Of a stretch of DNA of 64,000 nucleotides, positions 26,001-37,731 are shown in pieces. Location: positions 5,989,676 through 6,053,675 of the forward strand of contig CM049311.1 in NCBI GenBank assembly GCA_026874595.1. The letters run 5' to 3'. The translations under genes were made by a program, and so were the position numbers. Under the pieces are notes generated by a model. That model made no database searches and was not told where the DNA came from. It saw only the letters and a list, made by a program, of their open reading frames with translations. The stretch comes from Sipunculus nudus. Taxonomy: Eukaryota > Annelida > Sipuncula > Golfingiida > Sipunculidae. How positions within the stretch are numbered: position 1 is the first letter of the stretch; every line of letters starts with the position of its first letter.

Positions 26001-26689
26001 ATGATACTTTGTATAAGTTATTGTAACCAATTAAAAACCTTATTTCTTTTCAATTTATCTTGCAGACCTCTCACATTAAAGCTGTGGAGTTGAAACTGAA
26101 AGACATTTACTATGTAATTCACTATGTAATTGTAAAAAGAAAGATAGTAAGGCGAGATTAAAGTTCAAATAATACAACACTTCACTCCGGACTCGAATTT
26201 GTAATAAACTGGTCACTCTAGCTAATACTGTGTGGTTAGCAAACGTCTTACTACTTTCTGGACTGTTAAGCACAGAGGTTTTCTTTGTTTTCTTGCATTT
26301 AATTGATGTTTTCGATTTGCAAAATACTAGTATGTATGGACATAAACTGTGTAAGCAATAACCGAACGGCGCTTTACGAGAGGCAGGGTCTGCTAACATT
26401 AAAGAAATAATCAAGCCAAATATGAAAATGATTGGCTCAACCGTTTAAGCATGCTCTTAGTTTATATATTTAGATATTAAGAACAAATATAAATATTTCT
26501 GTTGAAAAATAATATTTAAAAAATATGCGAAATGACAGGGGTAGCTTTTTGGGTTAGATCAATATATTGATTTGAGGTCGACTCCTCTATCATCAATTAA
26601 CAAACAATTTAAACATGTGTACATGCAAAGTTGTTATTTAATTTGACCGTAAAATACAATCACTTTGTGTCATGATTTTTCATTTAATA

Positions 26690-27517
26690 TTAACTCTGTC
26701 CAATCGGAGTTGATGAGCCGTTAGGTTGAGTGGCGCTTTGCACGTAACTCGATGGAGGATCTTCTCTCAACGCGTTTTCCCATTGACTGAAGGACTGTAG
26801 AGTAGCAAAGGTGTTTACATTTGAAAGAAAATCCCTGATGATCACATTACCATCTATGGTCCAACAATCTTTGATGAGACCCTCTTGCTTCAGCTGACGG
26901 GCATCTTTAAACATACGTTGTCTTGGTCTAGTCAAGTCCTCGTTAATGTAGATATCTTTTGCATTGTTGTTTGCAAACTTTAGTTTTCCTTTTGCGCGAT
27001 AAAGAGTAGTTTTTAGCCGGTGCGAGTTCAGTTTTACAAGAATCGGTCTTGGTTTCCCTTCTCCGTGTTGTCGTCCCACCAGATGTGATTGTTCGATGTC
27101 TTCTATAGTTAAGTCTATGTTTAAGTATGTTTTGGCCATGTCTACTATCAGTTTATCTGTGGATTCGTCTTTCTACTCTGGCCAATTATTTACAATGTGC
27201 AGAGAATTTCTGCGTGTATATTGTTGTTGCTTATCTAGTTGTTCTTCAAGATTGACCACAACAAACCTGAGCGACTGGATATGGTTCTCAAGTCTGTTCA
27301 CTTTTTCTTCAAGCTCTCTGTTTTTTTCATTAACTGCTCCGTCTATTATAGACTTCAGCGCATTCTGAACAGGTTCTGATTTTAATGCGTCCGCTAAATA
27401 CTTTGTAAATTTGTCAGTGTCGCTAATGCTAAGGATATCATCACCGGCATCTAGGTTTGCATGCATTTGCGACAGGGGTTGTTCGTCTGATTCATCAAAC
27501 TGATTGCTAGTGCTCAT
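26690..27517 (-). pseudogene. LINE ORF1 (L1 ORF1p-like), one in-frame stop
   Basis: A single reading frame of about 276 codons from ATG at 27517, interrupted once by TAG at 27175-27173. The N-terminal part has a coiled coil (about residues 62-105, KNRELEEKVNRLENHIQSL), then RRNSLHIVNNWPE. After the stop the frame goes on with IEDIEQSHLVGR and PRPILVKLNSH, the RRM-like and C-terminal parts of L1-type ORF1 nucleic-acid chaperones. Apart from the stop the frame is intact, so the insertion is probably young. Confidence 0.75.
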
Positions 27518-28094
27518 ATATTGTTTCTTTTTTATTTGGTTTTGGGGGTCACCGAAGAATCATTGTTCAACCGCTTTCCATTATCTTTTGTATTTCGGTG
27601 TCCCTTGTTGCTCGAGGACGTGTTGGTGGCAAGGGATTTCCCAGGGGAGTTGTGACTGTCTTTGTTAACTCTCGTTGACATTGTGTAACATGCTCTCAGT
27701 GCCACGGTCACTCGTCCGAAACCTATGCCTGGAGCCCTGGGCTCAGGTTGTGTGAATCATGCAATAAAGTTTTCAGTTTCTGCTTTAATGCCAAATATTA
27801 TTAAATATAGTTTTATTAACTTGTTTAAAATGTTATTTAGAATTTGCATGCAAATTCTAAAATATCTTGGTTTAGTATTTTCTCTAATATATTGTAAAGG
27901 GAGAGGAGCCGACCTTACCTGCTGCCTACTCGTGTAGCGCCATCTATGAATTCCTTTGAGTAATACTTCTTTATAGGCAGTGTGTAATACAAACTTTGTA
28001 ATTAAGTGTTCATATACAATTGTCTTCAAAAACACAATGTATTGTATTATTATTTCTTTCTTTCTATAGGCATTATTAGTTAAATTGTGGAAAT

Positions 28095-28173
28095 TTTTAT
28101 ACATTATATATATATTATATTATATATATGCATTATGTATAATAAGTTATGTTAAATATATATATATATATAT
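28095..28173. repeat. TA-rich microsatellite
   Basis: Two imperfect runs of TA/TATT units separated by a short spacer, between the LINE 5' end and the SWIM exon. Confidence 0.8.
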
Positions 28174-29567
28174 ATTTCTATGATAATAAAAAATGTGAAT
28201 TATGTTTATTCAGTGTTTTATTTAATTGTATCTTACCTGTTCTTTATTCACTTGAAGTGTCTCAAATATATGTTCACACCGCTCCAGCAGCTGATCATGA
28301 CTTAACTCCTGGTACTAAGGATCAAACATGTTGCTCAGAAGTGGTGGCAGGTCGAGGGTGATGGCTTTTGGGATAAAGGCCTCGCAGAACTGTGGCACTA
28401 TTGACAGGGCAGCTGACTTTGTGCCACTTCTGTTCATTTCTAAATACAGGTTCTTTATCTCTTCAGGTGTGGTTGGGGGAATCTTGATTTCTTCTGGTTC
28501 CCTGCTTGTTCAACGGCGTAATTTTTTTCTCTGTGGACTTGTGAAGTCAATGATTGATGATGGCATATAGTCAATTTTTTTTGGTTTTTGCTATTGACCA
28601 CTGGCATGGAAGGGAGGTGCATGTTCTGCTGTGTACCATCTTTACAGCAGCTTCAGTGGCAAACAGAACTGCTGCTATATGGGAGCAGGCTTCCACAAGT
28701 CCTGCCATGCAGTCACAGTGGGCACACACCACCACCCCATCTTTTTGTACTCCAATCCAAGGACTTAGGCTGACCTCAGACACTTTCTGAGAATGGTTCA
28801 CCTGAAAAAAATTAAACAAAAATCAACCATAGTTAACTGCCTTAAGTTCAGTGACCTTATATAAATGATCTGATTGTTTGTGAAATAAAGGTCCTTTGTA
28901 TTTATGGTTATTAATCATTCACCTTTTACTTAAACCAGTTAAACAATTTTAAGATTGTGACATTAATTTGTTGTGTACATCACTATTTAAAAAATACTCA
29001 TATAGAAATAAATTAGTTTGAAAAGAAGAGTTTTCATCCAGTTAAATTTCTATTATAGGTCCTACTGATAAATAATGAAATATGATACAGTCCAAAAGAT
29101 TAGTGTGTATATACCTTAGCTGTAATAATTGCGATGGCCTTGTTTGGTGTAGAGGTCAGCATCAGATTGTTGACATATCCTGCCACAAAGTATCTGTAAG
29201 CCTCTAGACTTTTGCAGGCCTTCAGGGACTGTCATGTGAACACTTGGCTGGGACTGTTTACAATATAGTTGTAAATGTTTGTATAGCTGACATGGTATGT
29301 CCTCAGCTGGTACAGCAATCAGTGCTGTTGACTGGTGAGGCTGAACTAAATATGGATCTAAACCACCACATAGTGTGAGTTTTATTTGTAGCGACCTAAG
29401 GCTACTGAATCTAAACTTTCAGCATACTTTGAAAGCGTATCCATGCTAAAACTTGAGGGACCATCCACTTGGCTTGAGCTGTGTTCTGCTGACATGCTGA
29501 GACCGTCCAAAATGGCAGCATAAACAAACTCTACGTGCTATCAGTGACGTCAGTGCAAAACCTCTAT

Positions 29568-31695
29568 ATTACCTTTAAAACCTTTATAATACCTTTATAC
29601 ATAAACAATGTACAAAAGCAAAACGATAATAAACAGTATTTAATTTGAATATTTCAATTTTGTATTTTGGCCTTGTTCTTTAGTAAGGAAAAAAACCTTA
29701 AGGATGTTTTTTTTTGCGGGGCAATGAATGACAAATTTTATGAGCATACATTGAATCAAATTGAAAATGGATATTTACGGAAAATCCAATTAGGTAGATA
29801 AAAATATAATATCATCATTTTCCCATTCTTCGGTTGGATCAACCACAAAAAACTTTATATTATATTTTAGATTATAAATTTCATTAATATATTATATAGA
29901 TATTATATAGAAATTTCTATAGGAATAATAGGCTGCAGCCTGAACATCAAATTTCACTTTTATACTTTAATAATAATGCGTTATGAAAAAAAAAAATAAG
30001 ATTTTCCAATCCGCAAACCCTCACCCCCCTTCCATACACACCGATTTGAACTGGAAAATTGCATGGACACGTTGGCAAGGTGTAGATGGTACATTAACAC
30101 ATACAGTTAAGCCTGAATAAACAAGTAAATGATTAAATGAAGAGCCTTTTTTGTGAGGCGATATCGGCAATTAAGGGAGTTACTTACGCCGAATGTTCTT
30201 TGGTTGTCCATATCAAATGATCGATGAATGGCAATTGTAAACGGAAAACTATTCTCCCATTTAAGGTTATGGCTAAAACATCACTTAACAATTTCTCATA
30301 ACATTTTTTTTAAAGTCACTTATTTAAGCGTGATGATCACCGAAAGACATTTCCCGAAACATATAAAAGGATGAACGTGGACGGCAGAAAGTACCTGTGC
30401 ACCCCCCCCCCCCCCACACACACACACAACACAATACGGGTAAGGCGCTATTAAATCCATGGATAAGTAAGCTATTCATGGCTACTCTGATCACAGCTCA
30501 ATTTTAAGAATAATCTGGATTTAGCAATATACGTTTTATTAATCCTGGTGTATTGAACCCCCCCCCCCAAGGGAGTCAACTTTGGTTTGCAGTTAGCGGC
30601 TCTGTCAACTGCGGGAGGCTTGCTGCAAAAATATTTATCGATATTCAGGGCATAGTGCTGATAAACATTTACAAAAATATATTTTATATAAAGCCGGGAA
30701 TTGGTCTTAAAGTTTTAAGACATATACATCTAGAAGATGCTGAAAGACAGAGCAACTAAGTAACAAAATATGGAAGAAAAACCTAAAAACTCTCCACTTA
30801 AGACAGGTCTAATAATATACGAGGCTTTATTTTCGAAGTTAGTGTACACAGTTGAAGTAAACTTTGAACAAATTTGTAACTTTGCGTAATATGCTGTAGA
30901 AAGGGGATGGTTGATAAAGGTACGAACCAGCTTTATATTATACATTATAACAGAGAAAATATAATTGAGATACCGCTTCCTTTTTTCATGTTATAGCTTT
31001 GTCCGTAATAGCTTTGTCCGTACAAATAAAGAAATTTCATAATGCAAAACAAATTAGTTTTTTTTATCATGCACGAAAATGGGCAGCAATTTGATAATTG
31101 TGGGTTTTTATGGATACGGTAATATAAATATAATCACGATCGATGTATTGTTTGATCTATGTGAAACATCAAAATATTAAAATATGATTTAAAAAAATCA
31201 ACAGGAAAAAAATTAAGATCCTTAAACAAGGTTCGTGTGAATTTGTACTTTGGATGCCAGTCTTAATGGCCCAGATTGATTGCTGTTAGGGTATGTAATT
31301 ACACTATACTTTAGCTAATTGTTTTAAAAGGAAACAAGCGATATATAAAATAAATGCTGGTCTGTTGCAATAAGTCCTGTTTCTTTCATGTTTTTAACTG
31401 GGATAAGAATTTAGGGAATGTAACCCAAGAAAGGAAAATACGAAGAAAATTAAGATCAATAGAGAAAAAAAGACAATTTCCGAGAACAATACTTGAATAA
31501 GCATGGTTTTTATGTAAATTTGATTTCGTGTATCTTTTTTCAAAAATGCGTCAAAATGCGTTAGATTTTATTTGTCACATACATTATAGTGTAAGGAAAA
31601 ATAACAGTGTGGTCTGTCAGCAGCATAGGAGGGGAAATAATGTTCATTTAAATTTATTCTTGAAGATGATATGTGAAACTGTGTTCATTTTCTAG
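29568..31695 (+). other. Copy B intron after the transposon, with exon 7 deleted
   Basis: From 30375 the sequence follows the start of the window (copy A). At about 31378 it jumps from the equivalent of position 1256 to the equivalent of about 2160 in copy A. This removes roughly 900 bp that include the 215-nt exon. No coding exon is left in this stretch. Confidence 0.75.
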
Positions 31696-32029
31696 ATACT
31701 CCATATGGAGGCATAGAGATTGGACTTTTACTTGTTACACGATTGGTTCCTCCAATAAGTTGGTTAATCATGTTCCTGTTCTCCATGGAACTTTATCCAA
31801 CAGAGATCCGTAATCTTGCCATTGGAATGGTCTTCTTCATGTCAAGAATAGGTGCAATATTGGCACCATACATCGCTCAACTGGTAGGTCACTTATCATA
31901 CTTTCATGGTAGGTCACAAATCATACTTTCATATAAGATAAGATTAGACAGCACGGGATCAGTACAAGGGAAGAGACAGAGCTAGATTTCAGTGCATGAA
32001 TGAATAATACTGAGGAGAAATGTGAGCAT

Positions 32030-32700
32030 TAAGGGGTAGTGCACAGGAATTAAAGCCGGAAGGTCGTGAGTTCAAATCTCATCCGAAGAGCGGTAACAAT
32101 TTTTTTAATTAAAAAAAAAATTTTTTTGGGTGGAGGTAACCGCCTCCATTTTTTAAATGCTGACGTATCTAATTCTTAACCTAAGTATGTACATCTGCAG
32201 AGTTTCCATTTCGGTTTGGGACTACTTGAGAGGGCGGTAGAACTCGCTTCCTATCATTTTTTGTATCCTGGTGTCACCCAGGCCCGGTGTCTATCGCACC
32301 TGTGGGTCCTAGTGTGTGTAATCATCCCCATTGCCGGGTCATAGCACCGAGGAACCCCAAAAGACGCACTCGTATGTGACTGATATACGGCTATGGGGCA
32401 CAGCCTTTCCATTAAGCCTGCAGAGCGCTCACCCTGGGTGGGGGCCGACCGTAAAAAACCTCACCGCCTCGGCTGAGATTCGAACCCACGATCTCCCGGC
32501 TTTGAGTCCTGCGCTCTACCCCTAAGCAACAGAAGCCGGTTAGCGGTAAAATTTTCACGGGAGGTCCCCACCAAGGTAGAGTGCTCTGCAGGCTTTATGG
32601 GAAGGCTGTGCCCCATAGCCGTGCTTTTCTCACTTACGAGTTTGTCTTTGGGAGGTTTCTCAGTGTCATGCCCCAGCGTCTTGAACTCTGCAGATATAAA
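32030..32700. repeat. Nested SINE pair in copy B, paralogue of 2790-3600
   Basis: The plus-strand SINE head is at about 32035-32090, the nested minus-strand SINE at about 32107-32541, and the rest of the plus-strand SINE to about 32690. Direct repeats AGCGGTAACAATTTTT (32089-32104) and AGCGGTAAAATTTT (32542-32555) flank the nested copy. Compared with copy A, about 130 bp of the outer SINE body is deleted near 32677. Confidence 0.75.
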
Positions 32701-33510
32701 TACTTAGATTAATAATTATATAAGTCAGCATTAGAAAAGGGAGACCACAATAAAAAAATACCTTATAGCTATGATGGAACACGTTAATTAAATAAAAGTT
32801 TCGATGAAATGATATTATTTTACCCTTTCATGGGTAATTAAAAATATAAATTTTGTTTAGACGAAATTTACATTATTTTGAACACTCGATATTCAACATT
32901 TCTATCAGAACATTATTGTTAAAAGTTCCAACGTAATTATTTCTTGCCATTTTTTATTAAATCATTCGAAATTAATACCATTTCTCAATACCGTATTATC
33001 ACAATGAATCTCTTTGTTTCCTTTAAAATTTTGTATTTGCACAACCTGTGATATCATTTATTTTATTCTAGAGTCGAGAAAACCGAATTGTAACCATCAG
33101 TGTATTTGGCGCCATGGAACTTACCTCAGGTTTGCTGACGCTGTTGCTTCCGGAGACGAAGAACCAGAACCTGCCCGATACCAAACTTGACTTGGAAGGA
33201 CCTGTGTAAGCCTGGTATCTCTCTCACGCATCCCTTATTTTGCTTTCCGTAGATTAATGTGTAGCATAATAATTTGTCTTTATGATCCCTGAGACTTAAA
33301 ATTCATCCTCTGGCGTGATTAAATTCACTTTCACCTAGCCTATTTACAAGCTTGAATAATGTGGTGTGGTCAGACACTGACTTTCTTTTCAATTTCTATT
33401 TTGATAGTTCGAAATCATCCAAGGCTGTTGAAGCAAGTGCAGACGAAATGGAAGAACTTAAACAGGAGGTCACATCTTCTGAAGACAATGTTACACAGCA
33501 TCAGGCTTAA

Positions 33511-35209
33511 CTGAAACCATGAATAACATTAACATAACCAGTGAGGCCAATGACAGGAGCCTGAAATATTTAGAATATTACTTTATTCACATTGTGATGA
33601 TATACAATTGAAAATTGTGTTTCCATGTGGAAAGTATTTTTTTTAATTGAAGATTGTAACTTTATAGGATATTTTCAGGCACCTTATTATGGTTTATAAA
33701 TTGGACCGATATTTGAAATATTAGTGACCAAACCTTTTCATATTTTGTTTGGAAATTAGGAGGTATAATGAATTATGAACATAGATGTGTATATGTCATA
33801 TAACGCTGTTCATAACATAACCCTTACAGTCCACTGAACCTGCTCCGTAAAATGTCTATACCATTGGCATGATTGTATAACTTTAATTATATCTTTTGAT
33901 CCATTCCTATCAAAATTCCCCAGAATGGGTGATTATTTAAGTTATATTTATTTTGACATTATAAAGTGTATCCCACAATTGCGGGAGGTTACGAAACGAA
34001 AAGAAGATTTGGTATAATGCATACTTCTCAAGGCTTTATTTTATTCGCACTGATATGATGCGGGGCTACGTTTCCTGAAAGAGGTATACTAGAATATATC
34101 ACGTTCATTCGATGCCAAAGACATGGCCACGTCTGAAACATTCAAAGGTACACGGAGATTGAATAATGTTTTTTATTCATTTAACAATCCTAAACCATCC
34201 AACATTAATTACGAATATATCAAGGAAATATACCGCTGAATAAGTGACCTGTTTTACAAGCATTTCATGAAGTATGAAGAAATAACCACGCTTTGAACAA
34301 GACATTCCTACTATTTTATGTCAATTGTGGGTTTCATCTATAAACTGAGCTATAAACTGAGCTAAGAAAATCTGTGATAGTGTTTAAGTACAAGGTTTTT
34401 ATTACACATTTAATCCTAATAATGACAAATATGATTGTGAAAATATATTTGGAACCCCAGCGTGTAACATCTCTAAGACCCAGACAGAAAAACTTAAAGA
34501 TATGTTTGCCATTGCATGTTCATCACAGAGTTATTGGAAACATAAAGTAATCTTAAGTAGCCTTCTTTAGTAAAAAATAATTTTATTCCAAATAACGGCC
34601 GAACAGATGATATTCGATTACTTTGATGACAAATAGTTTTCACGGACTGATTAACTGATTGTTTTTTAATAAAATAAAAATACTTCATTCACAAACAAAA
34701 ATATTAGGTATTTCTCTTACGTTAGTTCTGATACTTTATTTATTTTCGTGGAATTAAGAGGCTTCACATCGATAAAGATTTCAAGACGCAATATTTTTAT
34801 TCATGTCGAACATAAGAAAATGTATACTGGCAATATGGAAGTGCATTAATTATAATTGACATGTATTGTTAGTTCATGTTTAATAGAATATACCCTTTTC
34901 ATTTGTTTTTTTTTCTCTTATGGTGATGTTATTTGCGGAATAAGTGTAACACCTGAGGATATTTCAGTTTATAAGGGCACAGTTGTATGGCATTAGTATT
35001 TATATGTATAAATAGTTTGTTCGTGGGAGTGTGTGTTTGGATATAGTCTTAGCATGTCTAAAACAATGTGAAATAAGAATATGGTAATATATTAATTGTA
35101 CGTAAGATTTAAATAATTAGTTATAAGGGTACATATCAGGTTTTTACATCGTTGTTATAAAGTTTATATAGATACCTGTTACGTAAAGGATGAAATGTAT
35201 AATAAAAAA
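33511..35209. other. 3' flank of copy B, no gene seen
   Basis: Closely matches 4401-6067 after copy A and holds the 3' UTR and intergenic DNA. The 145-bp repeat block found after copy A is missing at about 35200. Confidence 0.6.
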
Positions 35210-37335
35210 ATTGATGGCAAGCTCTGAGGCATAAATAAACTATGAGGCCTTGTCAGAAGTAATATTAACAAGATATGCGATACATCGGGTACAAACTGAA
35301 ATTAACGAGCTGTCTTCGTGACGTCACGGTCTTAACAAATCAATCATGCATGGAGACACCTCTGTGATACCACTTTCCGCTTAACCTGTACTGTTTCCTT
35401 TTGATTAACAATTACATTAATCTATGATTATATGCCATCGATACTCTACAATGAACCAGTAATTCCAAATACGCTTCCTATACGTAAAATCTAAATAAAT
35501 TCTAAGTTTACTCAAACGAAGTCTACCTTAAATGGGACGCTACTTTAAGTGTTTATAGTGTGCGTTCATCCATCCTGAAGTAAATACTGGTAGTGTTCTT
35601 ACTTCCGCTAAATACTGGTAGTGTTGTGATAACACACTACTAATTGTCCAAACTGTAAACACTGTCAATAATTATATGGAGGCGTCTAAATGACAAAGGT
35701 CAGACAATACGGAAAACTCTAGATAGCCTTAACTTTGGCACGTATTCAGTTGGTCACCTAAAGATAGCTTTTTCTTCCCTTATGAACTTATAACTCATGA
35801 ACTGTTGACCTAAAATCCATTAACACGGGGCGTAACACAGAAAGCCGCTAGACATCCCGTACCTGAGAAACAAGCCTTCACGGTAATTCATGGTAATACA
35901 AATGTCATGCAAAAACTTACATATATTCATGCATCAATAGACACCTTTCGTTAGATATGCCTGTGTACTTTCTGACAACACCTACCATATGGAGAAACTA
36001 TTTCGTTGTAACTCACGATAACTCACCATTATTCGTTGCATTTCTGACCTCATTGACTGTTGCAACAGTGAATGAGCGAATCATTTAAAGCAATGCTAGT
36101 AGGAAACCGTCATAATACCTTGTCGATGGCGTTTGAGACGCCGAATGTCAATTATCATGTAATATTGGGACTGGCAAATCCAAATACCACAACATTTGCT
36201 TTACAGGCCGTTAATATTACTATCTTTTACTTTGAGATGGCCATATTCTCTTATAACTGATTCCATATGTATCATCCCACTTTCTGTCTTAATATTAACC
36301 AGGCTGGAGCAACAATTCTCACAATCCATCAAAGCTTCATCAATGTTACATTTTTTTTCACGATATTCATAACATGATGTTAGTTTGTCACTTATATTGA
36401 ATACATGATACAGTCATCAATGATTTACGTTACATAATGTGTTCATGTATATTAATGACCTTGACACTGCATACTGCATTTCCCAATTTACCCATGATAC
36501 ATGCACTTAAACAATAGAACCGGAAACCGACACAATATGGGATAATTAAGTCAAACAACGGTATTTATGTAGGTAGACGAACCTATCAAATAAACTTCCA
36601 GACTTTGAAAACGGTGGTAAAATAAGATGGTTTACTGGTTCCCTGAATTGTGCGCTTTGGATTCAGAGTTGACCAATACAAAGAACAATACACTTAAATC
36701 CCCTTTGTCAGAATGCAATTCGTTATGAACAAATGGTAATTACAGACACGAACATGCAACAAAATTTATTACCGATATATTTTGACATATTGAAATGAAT
36801 AATACATGAAATATCATGGTAATTCTGAGACATTTTAACATAAGTAAATTAGTGAAAGGCGGTATGCCATTTATCTTGCCATCATTACATCAGCCCTGAT
36901 ATCAGGATCATATGCATATATATTTCTTTCCATACGATATATGTTCCGCATAACTTGGATGCCTGTCTTCGGGGAGTTATGATTATTAAGCAATGGTCCT
37001 TACTCGGAAGTTTAAATTAAAAATAACTGAATCAGTAGAAAGCTTATGAGGTGTTTTACATTAAAGCATAAGCCTGATTTAAATTGCTATGAATGACATA
37101 CCACTCTAACCTTCAGTGCCCTTGCACCTGCTTGTACATAAAACACGGTTGACAAATCTCATATGCAATTCAAAAATATGTTGCAAAAATTAACAAGTGC
37201 ACCTTAGTATTGTGGCCTTTATGGGTAAAGTTCGTCCAATGCTTTTTCACAACTCATATGCAATGTAGTGATAGTGTCACCAGAGTAAGAGGGTCTGAAG
37301 GCTACTCGTTTGCATGTTTTAATCTCCAAGACAAA
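35210..37335. promoter_or_regulatory. Intergenic region and upstream blocks of gene C
   Basis: The region is shared with 7550-8680 and then, from about 36370, with 8900-9130 and 12930-13040. Nearer to gene C, 36900-37335 shares blocks with the fronts of B and D, including TATATTTCTTTCCATAC, a TCATATGCAATTCA-type block, and a GTCACCAGAGTAAGAGG block about 55 bp before the ATG. It is likely to contain the promoter and 5' UTR of gene C, but no exact start can be given. Confidence 0.4.
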
Positions 37336-37731
37336 ATGATTGAGTTCGATGAATTTTTGGAAAAGGCAGGATCTTTAGGAAAATACCAAATATGTTTCGC
37401 TATTATATTATGCCTAGGTACGTTTACCCTCGGATTAAACAATATGATTATAATATTTTTGGCCGAGTCGCCCAAGCATCACTGTTCCGTGCCATCATTG
37501 TCAAAATTAAACCTTAGTGAAGATGTACGTATGAACTACAGCATTCCATTTGACACCGCTGAAGGTACGTATGAATCCTGTCGCATGTACAACCGGAACT
37601 ACTCGTCTGTAACCGCGGGTATTGTCTATTCGGAACTTACAAACCCAAAAATTCCAGAACCAGAGATTGAACCCTGTCAGTTTGGATGGGACTATGATAA
37701 ATCGATCTACCAATCTACCATCATCACCGAG
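37336..37731 (+). CDS. Gene C exon 1 (residues 1-132)
   Basis: Start codon, first helix and the large extracellular loop. N-x-S sites are seen in NLSE, MNYSIP and NRNYSS. Loop cysteines are in HHCSVP, YESCRM and EPCQFG. It ends at phase 0 with GAG before GTAACT. Confidence 0.93.

Larger units (their letters stand above)
22800..27740 (-). mobile_element. L1/Tx1-like LINE, near full length, degenerate
   Basis: Minus-strand non-LTR retrotransposon with ORF1 (27517-26690) and ORF2 (about 26000 down to 22931). It sits in an intron of the SWIM/YqaJ gene. The outer limits are estimates: 5' leader from about 27740, and 3' UTR beyond the ORF2 end at 22931. No target-site duplication was recognised in this AT-rich flank. 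Confidence 0.75.
21530..29495 (-). pseudogene. SWIM / YqaJ / PHD protein remnant, second protein of the transposon
   Basis: Read on minus from ATG at 29495. Exon 1 (to 29115) opens MSAEHSSS, has a stop after about 37 codons, and ends near KACKSLEAYRYFVAGY. After an intron (28801-29114) exon 2 carries a SWIM zinc finger (CAHCDCMAGLVEACSHIAA) followed by decayed sequence to about 28237, ending ERCEHIFETLQV before a GTAAGA donor. The next exon (22354-22162) gives the start of a YqaJ-type nuclease fold (FQHRAG then PEAHKFSTKATR) with a one-base insertion near its start. A C-terminal PHD-like finger (RMPEDGVMISC, KGKWLCLDC) lies at 21782-21530. The catalytic core of the YqaJ domain was not found. 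The LINE lies in the intron between 28236 and 22355. Confidence 0.72.
19253..29565. mobile_element. 10.3-kb DNA transposon, ISL2EU/IS4EU-like, degenerate
   Basis: The ends form terminal inverted repeats of about 26 bp with one indel: AGAGGTTTTGC then TGACGTCACT at 19253-19276, mirrored at 29543-29565. A 2-bp AT flanks each side (19251-19252, 29566-29567), fitting a 2-bp target duplication. Inside are a THAP/HTH/DDE transposase remnant on plus and a SWIM/YqaJ/PHD protein remnant on minus, arranged tail to tail. From memory this pairing is the hallmark of ISL2EU-type elements. Copy C has the unoccupied site near 48629, where the flanks AATATT and ACCTTTAT lie close together. About half of the length is a later LINE insertion. 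Confidence 0.82.
14338..33510 (+). pseudogene. SLC22-like transporter pseudogene, copy B
   Basis: Same exon plan as intact copy C, but broken. Exon 1 is 14338-14733, with ATG at MIEFDDF. TGG of the conserved PC-x2-GW motif is TAG at 14689-14691, which ends the protein after 117 codons. Exon 2 is 15317-15420. Exon 3 is 16101-16256, 156 nt against 155 in C, a +1 shift near its 3' end. Exon 4 is 16700-16868. Exon 5 survives only as a remnant at about 17840-17880 with a large internal deletion and no GT donor. Exon 6 is 18683-18768 with a GC instead of GT donor. Exon 7 is deleted. Exons 8, 9 and 10 are 31696-31883, 33072-33205 and 33408-33510. The intron after exon 6 is swollen by a 10.3-kb transposon. 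Four or more independent lesions make this a pseudogene with high certainty, though its 3' exons are still open and close to copy A. Confidence 0.92.
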
